Below, one piece after another: positions 1 to 8,143 of a stretch of DNA of 64,000 nt. The DNA is from CAIXPS01 sp034430115 (lineage in GTDB: Bacteria > Chloroflexota > Anaerolineae > J036 > Brachytrichaceae). The translations under genes and the position numbers were made by a program. A model generated the notes under the pieces. The model saw only the letters and a list, made by a program, of their open reading frames with translations, had not been told where the DNA came from and did not search any database. Location: NCBI GenBank assembly GCA_034430115.1, contig DAOUFG010000047.1, forward strand, positions 19,383-83,382. The letters are read 5' to 3'. Positions within the stretch are counted from its first letter, which is position 1, and every line of letters begins with the position of its first letter.

Positions 1-1
1 T

Positions 2-3000
2 TTCTTTTCGGTAACCATTGGACATGCCACGTTACTCCCTGCGGACAACCTATTCGCCTGGCAACCATTCAAGTCGTTGGCGGGGACCTACGGCGTCATT
101 CAGCCTCAAAACGGGCTGCTCTCCGACTTGATCCTGGAGAATTACCCGTGGAAACGCTTCATTCTTGAATCCATCCAACAAGGTGAATTGCCACTCTGGA
201 ATCCATACCTGTTTGGTGGTATCCCCTTCCTCGCCGCCGGGCAACATTCCGCCCTCTATCCCCTCAGCATCCTCTATTACATACTGCCGCTTGAAAAAGC
301 TTACGGTTGGTTCACGGTAGTCAACCTGGGGCTGGCGGGCGTTTTCTTTTTTCTCTTCATGCGCGTGCTGGGGTTCCGGCGTGCCAGTGCCACGCTGGCC
401 GGGGTCGCCTACGAGCTAAGCGGTTTCATGATCGTGTCGGTGGTGTTCCCCATGATCATCGCCGCGGCGGCCTGGCTGCCACTCATCCTGACGATGTGCG
501 AGCTCATCATCCGGCAAGCCCCCGGCTTGCGCGGGAGGCCGGCCACCGCCCCCTGGGCGGTGATCGGCGCGCTCGCCATCATGATGCACATCCTGGCTGG
601 CCACATCGAAATCACGGTCTACACCGTCCTGATCGTCGGGTTCTATTGTCTCTGGCGACTGGCGAGCCTGCTGCTCTCACACAAGGTGCCCGCGCGCGAC
701 CTATTGCGGCCCGCCATTTGGCTGGCGGTGATGGCCGTGCTGGGCGGCGGCCTGAGCGCCATCCAACTGATGCCGCTGTACGAAGTGGTGCAGACCAGCT
801 TCCGTACAGCCCGCTCCTCGCTGGCGCAGGTCATGAGCTACGGGTTCCCGGTGCGCAATATCCTGCTCTGGCTGATGCCGAACTTCTACGGCAACCCCGC
901 CCAGCACACCTACTTCGACCTGTTCACCTGGAGCACACAAACGCTCCAGACCGCCAGTGGTAATACCGATTGGGGCATCAAAGACTACGTCGAGCGCGGC
1001 GTGTACGTCGGCATCGTCACGCTATTGCTGGCCGGCATCGCCACTGCGCGTTACATTTATGGATTAGTCCAAAAGCGGCGGTCCGCCAATCCCCCTTCCG
1101 ACACGGCCCCCACCGGCTTTTTCGTCGTCCTGGGGCTGCTCTCGCTCGGTTTCATCTTCGGCACTTACCTGTATGCCATCCTGTTCTATGGCCTGCCGGG
1201 CATTAATCAGTTGAACTCACCTTTCCGCTGGAAATATGCGCTCACGCTCTGCCTGGCCGCCCTGGCCGGGATGGGGTTCGACTGGCTGATAAACACCTTC
1301 AGCGCACAAAATCAGGGGGCTTCTCGCCATGCTGAATGGCTCAGGCGCGCAGCCTGGGTCGGGCTCGGCGGCGGCACGCTTCTCACCGCCGGGCTGCTGG
1401 CGGTGCGAGCTTTCTGGGCACAATTCGCGCCCCTTGTCACGCGCCTCTACAATGCGCTCGCCGCCGTCCCGGCCGTCTTCCCATCGCCTGAAGCCTTTTT
1501 CAGTTACGAATCAGCCAGCATTCTCATCTTTGCCATATTCCTCATCGCCGGGAGCGCCCTGCTCCTCATGGCGCGGCGCTGGGCCGCCCGCTGGTGGTGG
1601 AGCGCACTCGTCATCGCCCTGCTGGCAGTGGACCTGAATGTGGCCTGGACCGGCTTCAACCCCTCTACCGATCCAAAGCTCCTGGAGGTGTCGCCCGGCG
1701 CGTTGCAGTTCTTGCAACAAGACAAGAGCCTGTGGCGTCTGACCACCTACGAACCCTCAGGAGGCAAGCCGTTAAATGCCAACTCGGCCTGGCTCTATCA
1801 CCTGCAAGACGTGCGAGGGTATGACTCGATCATCTCGCGCCAGTATGCAAACTATATGGGGCTGATCGAGCCACAGAACGACCTGCTCTATAACCGTATC
1901 GCCCCGCTCTACCACGCCAGCAGCCTGGAATCGCCGCTGCTGGACCTCCTGGGCGTGAAATACGTGTTGACGGAACAAACCGTCACCATCACCACGCCCG
2001 GCTTCAGGCAGGTATATGAAGGCGACGGGGTGCGCATCTACCAGAACGAGCGCGTCATGCCGCGCGCCTTCACCCTGCCGGCCAGCAGCGCCCTGATGAC
2101 CAAAGACTTCGCAACCTCCGTTCAAAGCTATGACCCGCGCCAGTACGTGATGATCGACGCAACGTGCAGCATCACCGATACCGGCTGCGCCGTCCCCTAC
2201 GCCGCAAGCTACGTGCCGGCCAACATCACTTCCTATAAAAATAACGAGGTGTGGGTGGATGCGCAAATCACCCAGACCAGTTGGTTGATCCTGGGCGATA
2301 GCTATTACCCCGGCTGGCGCGCCTGGATTCGCCCCTTGGGAGGGGACGATAGCGACGAACACGAGATGCAAGTTAGCCTGGTAAATGGCAACTTCAGGGC
2401 GGTCCGGCTGGACATGCCCGCGGCCGCCGTCACGGGCACAAACACCGTCAGCGCCGCCGGCTCCGGCGCGACACTGGGCCAGCAGCCTGCTCTGGGCGAT
2501 TTAGCAAATCGCCCCACCGCTGCGCCGCAGGCAACCGCCTATACCATCCGCTTCAAATATTCGCCCGACTCGGTGCGTATCGGCGCATTTACGTCGTTCA
2601 TCACGCTGGTCGTGCTGCTGCTCATCGCAGGCGTATATGCCTGGCGGCTGATCTATAGCGAAAGTATGGCATCCTCGCCGGTGCGTCGCATCGCCAAGAA
2701 TAGCCTGGTGCTCACCGGCTTCAACCTGGTTGGGCGGCTGATCGACTTCGCCTTCGCCATATTAATGTTGCGCGTGCTGGGGCCGGACGGCGCGGGGAAG
2801 TATTCATTTGCCATCGTCATCATCGGCTGGTTCGACATTTTGACGAACTTCGGCCTGAACACCTTCCTTATGCGCGAGGTGGCGCGTGACCGGGAACATG
2901 CCAATAAGTACCTCTACAACACCACCGTCCTGCGCCTGTTGCTTGGGTTTGGCAGCGCACCGCTCATCGCCATCGTCATCATCGTGTGGCGCTCCGCCTT

Positions 3001-4150
3001 CGGGATGAGTGACGATACCGCCCTGGCAATCATATTCCTGGCCGTCAGCCAGGTCATCAGCAGCATGGCTACCGGCCTTAGCGCGCTGTTCTTCGCCTAT
3101 GAGAAGTCCGAAGTGCCGGCTACGCTCTCTATCGTCGGGTCGCTCATCAAAGTAACGCTTGGCACGCTCGCCTTGTTAGCCGGGTTCGGCATCGTCGGCC
3201 TGGCCGGCGTGTCGATCGTCACCAACCTGGTGACCGTCATCGTGCTGTTGGTTGCCACCGTGCACATCTTCTTCGTGCCCAGGGCCGAAGGCGACCCCGC
3301 CATGCGCCGGGCGATGATGCACGAGTCATTCCCGCTGATGCTAAACCACTTGCTGGCCACCCTGTTCTTTAAGGTGGACGTGCCACTGCTGGAAGCGATG
3401 AAATCCGCCACGGTGGTCGGCTGGTATAGCACGGCCTACAAATACGTGGACGCGTTCGGCATTATCCCGTCGTTCTTCACCCAATCCATCTTCCCGGCCA
3501 TGTCGCGCCTGGCCCGCCAGGATAGCGACTCGATGGCGCATGCCTACGTGCTCTCGCTCAAATTGCTGGTGATGCTCGCACTCCCAATCGCCGTGCTCAG
3601 TACGGCGCTGGCACCGCTCATGATCGGCCTGCTGGGCGGCTCGGAATATCTCCCGCATGGCGGCATCGCGCTCCAGATCATGATCTGGAGCATTCCCTTC
3701 GGCTGGGTCAATAGCGTCACCAATTACGCGCTCATCGCCGTCAACCAGCAACGCGCCCTCACGCGCGCATTCATCATCGGGCTTGTCTTTAACGTCGTCG
3801 CGAACCTGATCCTGATACCGATGTTCTCCTACCAGGCCGCCGCGGGGGTCACGATCCTTTCCGAAATCGTCGAGGGCAGCGCATTCTACTTCTACGTGCG
3901 CCGCTATATCGTGAAGGTGCCCTGGACGAACGTGTTGGGCCGTCCGGCGTTGGCGGCCGCGTTGATGGGCGCGGTGATCTACTTCTTCACTCTGAACGGA
4001 ATGGAGATTCCCGGCCTCATCCTGGGTTGCGCGCTATATCCCATTGGGTTGGTGCTGTTACGCGTGCTATCGCCGGCAGACCGCACCTTGCTTGCACCAT
4101 TAGTACCGGCGCGCATTCGCGGCATCGTCGCACAACTGAGGCACGCCTAG
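2..4150 (+). CDS. YfhO-like membrane protein fused to a Wzx/MATE-type polysaccharide flippase (5' end cut off by window)
   Basis: The frame is open from base 2 to the stop at 4150 with no stop before the first possible starts, so the gene begins outside the window. The first part (about bases 2-2640) has many hydrophobic segments and the WNPYLFGG-IPF motif of YfhO-family membrane proteins, followed by a large non-membrane region and a last membrane span. The second part (about 2666-4147) carries the VLGPDGAGKYSFA signature and about a dozen membrane spans of the oligosaccharide flippase family. An in-frame ATG at 2666 falls exactly at the junction and would alone give a normal-length (about 494 residue) flippase. 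Known: YfhO proteins are linked to glycosylation of lipoteichoic acid or cell-wall polymers; flippases move lipid-linked sugars across the membrane. Inferred: a single polypeptide for polymer modification and export. The fusion is read directly; the function is inferred. Confidence 0.85.
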   Translation, partial: FFSVTIGHATLLPADNLFAWQPFKSLAGTYGVIQPQNGLLSDLILENYPWKRFILESIQQGELPLWNPYLFGGIPFLAAGQHSALYPLSILYYILPLEKAYGWFTVVNLGLAGVFFFLFMRVLGFRRASATLAGVAYELSGFMIVSVVFPMIIAAAAWLPLILTMCELIIRQAPGLRGRPATAPWAVIGALAIMMHILAGHIEITVYTVLIVGFYCLWRLASLLLSHKVPARDLLRPAIWLAVMAVLGGGLSAIQLMPLYEVVQTSFRTARSSLAQVMSYGFPVRNILLWLMPNFYGNPAQHTYFDLFTWSTQTLQTASGNTDWGIKDYVERGVYVGIVTLLLAGIATARYIYGLVQKRRSANPPSDTAPTGFFVVLGLLSLGFIFGTYLYAILFYGLPGINQLNSPFRWKYALTLCLAALAGMGFDWLINTFSAQNQGASRHAEWLRRAAWVGLGGGTLLTAGLLAVRAFWAQFAPLVTRLYNALAAVPAVFPSPEAFFSYESASILIFAIFLIAGSALLLMARRWAARWWWSALVIALLAVDLNVAWTGFNPSTDPKLLEVSPGALQFLQQDKSLWRLTTYEPSGGKPLNANSAWLYHLQDVRGYDSIISRQYANYMGLIEPQNDLLYNRIAPLYHASSLESPLLDLLGVKYVLTEQTVTITTPGFRQVYEGDGVRIYQNERVMPRAFTLPASSALMTKDFATSVQSYDPRQYVMIDATCSITDTGCAVPYAASYVPANITSYKNNEVWVDAQITQTSWLILGDSYYPGWRAWIRPLGGDDSDEHEMQVSLVNGNFRAVRLDMPAAAVTGTNTVSAAGSGATLGQQPALGDLANRPTAAPQATAYTIRFKYSPDSVRIGAFTSFITLVVLLLIAGVYAWRLIYSESMASSPVRRIAKNSLVLTGFNLVGRLIDFAFAILMLRVLGPDGAGKYSFAIVIIGWFDILTNFGLNTFLMREVARDREHANKYLYNTTVLRLLLGFGSAPLIAIVIIVWRSAFGMSDDTALAIIFLAVSQVISSMATGLSALFFAYEKSEVPATLSIVGSLIKVTLGTLALLAGFGIVGLAGVSIVTNLVTVIVLLVATVHIFFVPRAEGDPAMRRAMMHESFPLMLNHLLATLFFKVDVPLLEAMKSATVVGWYSTAYKYVDAFGIIPSFFTQSIFPAMSRLARQDSDSMAHAYVLSLKLLVMLALPIAVLSTALAPLMIGLLGGSEYLPHGGIALQIMIWSIPFGWVNSVTNYALIAVNQQRALTRAFIIGLVFNVVANLILIPMFSYQAAAGVTILSEIVEGSAFYFYVRRYIVKVPWTNVLGRPALAAALMGAVIYFFTLNGMEIPGLILGCALYPIGLVLLRVLSPADRTLLAPLVPARIRGIVAQLRHA

Positions 4151-4182
4151 AGCACTTCCCCGAATGATGTACAGCGGCGCTA

Positions 4183-4248
4183 AAACCTGACAGGCGGTGT
4201 GCAGCCGTCACATCTGTCGAGGCATCTCTCGTGCCACCTGTCAGGTTT
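4183..4248. terminator. Inverted repeat between convergent genes, probable bidirectional terminator
   Basis: Twelve-base perfect arms AAACCTGACAGG (4183-4194) and CCTGTCAGGTTT (4237-4248) flank a 42-base loop that itself contains a short CGAG/CTCG hairpin. It sits in the 111-base gap between the stop of the flippase fusion and the stop of the convergent M24-like gene. There is no long T tract, so intrinsic termination is inferred from position and symmetry only. Confidence 0.55.
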
Positions 4249-4261
4249 CTGGTTTATGGCC

Positions 4262-5623
4262 TTAGCGTACTGCGCAGACCAGGTTGCCCTTCAGCCAGAA
4301 GGGCGGCAGGTAGGCCGGCGCCGTGGAGAACGGCAACACTTCATCTGCCAGCGTGATGCCCAACTGGTCGCGCATAAAGGCGCGCCGGGCCATGATGCGC
4401 TGCCACATCTCAGGGTATTGGGCCTGAATTTCCGCGCGCAACGTCCCGTCTGCGATTGCCAGCGTGTCCTCGCAGTTCAACGATTGGCCTTCCGCCAGCG
4501 GCGCAGGGATAATGTCGGACTGCAACCCCATGCCAGAGGCAATTCTGTCGTCGCTTGCTGGGCGAATCGGCGAGCTGACCCATTCATCGTATGACACCAG
4601 GTGCCCTGGGTTCAACGCCGAGTTGAACGGCGCGTCGCCAAAAGCGGCCCGCACCACGGTGTTGATCTCATCTCCCGACACGCCGATGCGCAGCGTCTGG
4701 TACCAGGTTGCCATCACCCGGAAATAGGGCGCCACCACCTGGCGGAAGAAGGCATCATCCACCTGGTCCATCACCATGCCGGCACGACAGGCCAGGCTGC
4801 CCCAGAAGCTCACCGCCGTGGTCACGCCGTCACCAAGTTCCACGCATTTGCCGGTTGGGCTGCGCAACCCAACGATGGCGCCCTTGCCGGTGGCATACAT
4901 CACGTGCGCAGAAAGCGGGTCGCCCTCGTAGCGCATCTGGGCAGCCGCCTCGAACTCCGACATTCCCGGTCGCGTGCCCGTCACGATGCGGAAAAGCGCT
5001 GCAGAAGCGCGCATAGCCGACCACTCAAACAAGGCCAACTGCGCAGCACTATTCTTCGCTCGCAGCCCGGTGCCAGGATGCATCATCAGCGGCGTAATGT
5101 CCGTCACGCTGCCCTTCGACCCTACCAACATGCAGAGCGCATGAACCAGGAAGGCCGGCACATAAGCCGGGAGCGTCACATCATCCGTCTCCACCGGTTC
5201 CAGGTACTTCCAGCCCACCACCCCGATGCTCTGCGTTTTGCTAATCCCGGCCGATTTCAGCACATCAACGATGCGCGGTGCCGTGTCGCGCGGCTGGCTG
5301 GCCAGGCTGAGCGACTGGCAAATCAACACGTTCACCCACGGGGTCGTGAGCGGCACGTAGCCGCGCCCCTCGTTACCCACCACCATGTAACGCTGCCGGC
5401 CTGGCCCGATGAGAAAAACGGCCTCTTCAAAGCGCGGGTCATACCCCGTCAGGAACAGCAGGTTGGCGGAATGTTCACGGTCACCATACACCACGACCCA
5501 ATCCACGCCCGCGCGGGCATACAGCGCGTCAATACGCTGCTGATATTCAGCCGGGGTGATCGCTGGCGGCGCCGCTGGCACCACTTCGGAGGGAAACGCG
5601 ACTTCACGTAGCTCAATGTTCAT
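4262..5623 (-). CDS. M24-family (creatinase / Xaa-Pro aminopeptidase-like) protein, metal ligands largely lost
   Basis: 453 residues. The ATG at 5623 was chosen because an AAGGA ribosome site lies 5 bases upstream; a TTG nine codons earlier has none. The protein has the creatinase-like N-terminal domain followed by a pita-bread M24 domain (about residues 200-440). Active M24 aminopeptidases bind two metals through D, D, H, E, E. Here the segment GDGVTTAVSFWGS has Ala where the first Asp belongs, CRAGM stands where GDITR is expected, and the TIEPG-type Glu is not found; only the GH of NPGHLVSYDE and the ED of NCEDTLAIADG remain. It is therefore more likely a metal-free creatinase-like hydrolase or a non-catalytic homologue than an aminopeptidase. 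It converges on the flippase fusion and diverges from the aldo/keto reductase. Substrate unknown. Confidence 0.8.
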   Translation of the reverse strand: MNIELREVAFPSEVVPAAPPAITPAEYQQRIDALYARAGVDWVVVYGDREHSANLLFLTGYDPRFEEAVFLIGPGRQRYMVVGNEGRGYVPLTTPWVNVLICQSLSLASQPRDTAPRIVDVLKSAGISKTQSIGVVGWKYLEPVETDDVTLPAYVPAFLVHALCMLVGSKGSVTDITPLMMHPGTGLRAKNSAAQLALFEWSAMRASAALFRIVTGTRPGMSEFEAAAQMRYEGDPLSAHVMYATGKGAIVGLRSPTGKCVELGDGVTTAVSFWGSLACRAGMVMDQVDDAFFRQVVAPYFRVMATWYQTLRIGVSGDEINTVVRAAFGDAPFNSALNPGHLVSYDEWVSSPIRPASDDRIASGMGLQSDIIPAPLAEGQSLNCEDTLAIADGTLRAEIQAQYPEMWQRIMARRAFMRDQLGITLADEVLPFSTAPAYLPPFWLKGNLVCAVR

Positions 5624-5706
5624 ATCATCCTTCTTGATCAACCGGTGCAAGCCGGGGAGGTATCGTTCGGGCAGTGTAACACGTTACCGTCTTCTACGTT
5701 AAAAGA

Positions 5707-5712
5707 TACAAT
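5707..5712 (+). promoter_or_regulatory. Candidate -10 box for the aldo/keto reductase
   Basis: TACAAT lies 8 bases before the ATG at 5721, with no ribosome binding site in between. A transcript from this box would start at or just before the start codon, i.e. be essentially leaderless. A weak -35 (GTTACC, 5683-5688) is 18 bases upstream. Confidence 0.4.
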
Positions 5713-5720
5713 ACATAGCG

Positions 5721-6701
5721 ATGGAATATCGAAAACTCGGAAATACTGGGCTAAGAGTGAGCGAGTTATGCCTGGGAACAATGACCTTCCTATGGACATC
5801 CGATGAGTCGTCCTCCATGGAGGTCTTATCTGCCTACGTGGCAGCCGGGGGTAACTTTATCGATACTGCCAATGTTTACTCTCGCTGGGCAACCAACAAC
5901 CCAGGTGGGACTGCGGAAACGGTGATTGGCCGCTGGCTGAAGGCGACCAGCCAGCGCCGCGATCAACTCGTCATCGCCACCAAAGTGCGCGGCGCAATGG
6001 GAGATGGGCCCAACGACGCCGGCGCTTCACGCGCACACCTGATGAGCGCCGTAGAAGCCAGCTTGAAGCGCCTGCAAACGGACTACATCGACCTCTACCA
6101 GCTTCACTGGCCCGATATGGAGACGCCCCTGGAGGAAACGCTTCGTGCGCTGGATGATTTAGTCAGCAGCGGCAAAGTGCGCTACCTGGGCGCGAGCAAC
6201 TTCCCGGCCTGGTACCTGATGAAATCGCTCTGGGTGAGCGATAAGCACGACTATGTGCGGTTTGAGGCGTTGCAGCCGCATTACAACTTGATGCACCGCG
6301 ACGAATTTGAACGCGAGCTGATGGCCGTGTGCAAAGACCAACACCTTGCCGTCATCCCCTATAGCCCGCTTGCCGGCGGGTTCCTCACCGGCAAATATCG
6401 CAAAGGGCAACCCATGCCCAGCGGTTCACGCGGCGAAAATAACGAACAAATCAAACGTTATGCGGAAAGCGCGCACGGCCAAAATACACTTGGCCTGTTG
6501 GAAGAGATCGGGAATGCGCACGGCAAAACCATCCTGCAAACGGCGATTGCCTGGCTATTGACCAACCCAGTCGTCACGGCTCCGATCATCGGGGCAAACA
6601 ACATCCTACAATTGCGCGAATCACTCGGCGCGGCCAGCTTCCGCCTGAACGACGACGAAATGGAAGCACTGAACCAGTTGGACATCGTCCACAGACAGTG
6701 A
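5721..6701 (+). CDS. Aldo/keto reductase
   Basis: 326 residues, a complete AKR TIM barrel of the YajO/Tas-like branch. It starts MEYRKLGNTGLRVSELCLGT. The catalytic tetrad is intact: Asp48 and Tyr53 in IDTANVY, Lys in ATKVRG, His in YQLHWPD. The C-terminal NADP-binding segment (PIIGANNILQL) is present. Enzymes of this family reduce aldehydes or ketones, or oxidise sugars, with NADP(H); the substrate cannot be read from the sequence. The start has no Shine-Dalgarno sequence but a TACAAT box just upstream, suggesting a leaderless mRNA. It is followed by a small membrane protein gene on the same strand. Confidence 0.92.
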   Translation: MEYRKLGNTGLRVSELCLGTMTFLWTSDESSSMEVLSAYVAAGGNFIDTANVYSRWATNNPGGTAETVIGRWLKATSQRRDQLVIATKVRGAMGDGPNDAGASRAHLMSAVEASLKRLQTDYIDLYQLHWPDMETPLEETLRALDDLVSSGKVRYLGASNFPAWYLMKSLWVSDKHDYVRFEALQPHYNLMHRDEFERELMAVCKDQHLAVIPYSPLAGGFLTGKYRKGQPMPSGSRGENNEQIKRYAESAHGQNTLGLLEEIGNAHGKTILQTAIAWLLTNPVVTAPIIGANNILQLRESLGAASFRLNDDEMEALNQLDIVHRQ

Positions 6702-6760
6702 AAGAAACGCACCGGCTTACAAGCTTACAATATGTCGCGTCCTATTCACTATGGAGAAAA

Positions 6761-6952
6761 ATGATAAAACTGATTAAAGGGCAGTGGCCGATTATGGTGT
6801 TCGCATTGATGTTTTTCGTCTTGCCCATGTCCACCATTCCAGGCATGTTCAATTTCATCTTTGTCATCCTGGGCGGCTTCACGCTGGTGATTGTTGGGTT
6901 CATCATCGCGGCGCTTGTCACTCACAAGGCGCAATCGACGAATGAGCAGTAA
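6761..6952 (+). CDS. Small two-span membrane protein
   Basis: 63 residues from the ATG at 6761, which has a GGAG ribosome site 4 bases upstream (a GTG at 6698 would add 21 residues without one). A short basic start (MIKLIKGQWP) is followed by two hydrophobic stretches, about residues 8-25 and 28-50, and a polar tail. The last 11 bases overlap the start of the UbiX-type gene, indicating translational coupling. The family was not recognised. Coupling hints at a partner or membrane anchor for the next product, but that is inference. Confidence 0.65.
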   Translation: MIKLIKGQWPIMVFALMFFVLPMSTIPGMFNFIFVILGGFTLVIVGFIIAALVTHKAQSTNEQ

Positions 6953-7604
6953 CGTCCCTTCTAATAACGGCTCACATCCCTCTCATAGTGCCTCAGCAGA
7001 GCCGCAACGATTGATCGTGGCCTTGAGCGGTGCAAGCGGCGCCATCCTCGGCATCCGCCTGCTGCAAATCCTGCAGCGCTCACCCATCGAAACACACCTG
7101 ATCATCAGCGCCGCCGCGGCACAAACGATTCTCAGCGAGACCGATTGGACGTTAAAAGCCGTCGAAGGATTGGCAGACGAAGTTCACCCACATCGCAACG
7201 TCGGCGCGACCATCGCCAGCGGCTCCTATAAGACCATGGGGATGGTCATCGCGCCCTGCTCCGTTAAAACGCTCTCCAGCATCGCTTATGGCATGACCGA
7301 CGATCTCACTGCCCGCGCCGCGGATGTGTGTCTGAAAGAAGGCCGCCCTGTGATCGCTGTTTTTCGCGAGACGCCACTGCACGTCGGCCACTTACGCGCG
7401 CTGACGCAATTTGCGGAGATGGGTGGCGTGGTATTTCCGCCTGTTCCGGCGTTTTATGCGCGTCCAGCCAGCATCGACGAAATGGTCGATCAGACGGTTG
7501 GCCGCATCCTGGACCGCCTGGGAATCGATAATCAGCTTGTAAGGCGCTGGGCCGGGCTCAAACAGGCCACGCAACACATCCAACAAACGCCGCCTGCCGA
7601 TTGA
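6942..7604 (+). CDS. ubiX: UbiX/Pad1-type flavin prenyltransferase
   Basis: 220 residues from the ATG at 6942, which overlaps the stop region of the preceding small gene. After about 25 polar residues the flavoprotein fold begins with LIVALSGASGAILGIRL, the FMN-binding SGASG motif of UbiX. The SVKTLSSIAYGMTDDLTARAADV and RPVIAVFRETPLH blocks, and the C-terminal segment around ARPASIDEMVDQTVGRILD, are also diagnostic. The known reaction joins dimethylallyl phosphate to reduced FMN, making prenylated FMN for UbiD-type decarboxylases. No ubiD-type gene is in this window, so the client decarboxylase must be encoded elsewhere. The N-terminal extension is longer than in most UbiX proteins; a later start is possible but no better ATG was seen. 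Confidence 0.9.
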   Translation: MSSNVPSNNGSHPSHSASAEPQRLIVALSGASGAILGIRLLQILQRSPIETHLIISAAAAQTILSETDWTLKAVEGLADEVHPHRNVGATIASGSYKTMGMVIAPCSVKTLSSIAYGMTDDLTARAADVCLKEGRPVIAVFRETPLHVGHLRALTQFAEMGGVVFPPVPAFYARPASIDEMVDQTVGRILDRLGIDNQLVRRWAGLKQATQHIQQTPPAD

Positions 7605-7611
7605 CCGAAAC

Positions 7612-8088
7612 ATGGATCAAAAAGAGACCGAACTGCGTCATGAAATATATCTATTTCTTTCGCGGCACCAGGTGCTCACGCTGGCATATACCGACCAGGC
7701 CGGCCCAGGGGCTTGCGCCGTGTGGTTCGCCGTGCAAGAGGATCTGACGATTGTTTTCCTTTCAGCGCTTTCAACCCGCCACGGAGCCGCACTCGCCGAA
7801 GGCGGGCAGGTTGCCATAACGGCGCAGAAGGATGAACAGAATTGGCGCACGATCCAGGGTGTTCAAGGGCGAGGATATTGCCGTCCTGTGCTGCCCGAAC
7901 ATCGAGCGAGCGCATGGCAAGCGTATAGCGGGCGATTTCCGTTCGTCATACAACCATTTGGTAGTATTGCTAGTGCGTTGGCCTCGGTCACAATGTGGGC
8001 CGTCACGCCAACCTGGCTGCGCCTGATCGATAATACGAAAGGTCTTGGCCATAAGGAGGAGTTGAATATACACAGCGCATTCACATAA
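7612..8088 (+). CDS. Pyridoxamine 5'-phosphate oxidase-like flavoprotein
   Basis: 158 residues starting 7 bases after the UbiX stop. The split-barrel pattern is visible: an N-terminal helix followed by VLTLAYTDQAGPGACAVWFA, then LTIVFLSALSTRHGAAL, then VAITAQKDEQNWRTIQGVQG. This matches the YhbP/PNPOx-like superfamily, which binds FMN, F420 or heme. Being next to a flavin prenyltransferase suggests a flavin-related role, but the substrate is not readable. True PNP oxidase (PdxH) is longer and has different C-terminal signatures, so a vitamin B6 role is not supported. Confidence 0.8.
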   Translation: MDQKETELRHEIYLFLSRHQVLTLAYTDQAGPGACAVWFAVQEDLTIVFLSALSTRHGAALAEGGQVAITAQKDEQNWRTIQGVQGRGYCRPVLPEHRASAWQAYSGRFPFVIQPFGSIASALASVTMWAVTPTWLRLIDNTKGLGHKEELNIHSAFT

Positions 8089-8089
8089 T
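8062..8089 (+). promoter_or_regulatory. Candidate sigma-70-type promoter for the secreted glycoside hydrolase
   Basis: TTGAAT (8062-8067) and CATAAT (8084-8089) are 16 bases apart, overlapping the end of the PNPOx-like gene. Just downstream is a TGCCA/TGGCA inverted repeat (8094-8107), a possible regulator site. The ATG follows at 8144. Confidence 0.35.
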
Positions 8090-8143
8090 TCAATGCCACA
8101 TATGGCAAGTCTATAACCCCCATCAAAAGGAGTGACAGTATCG

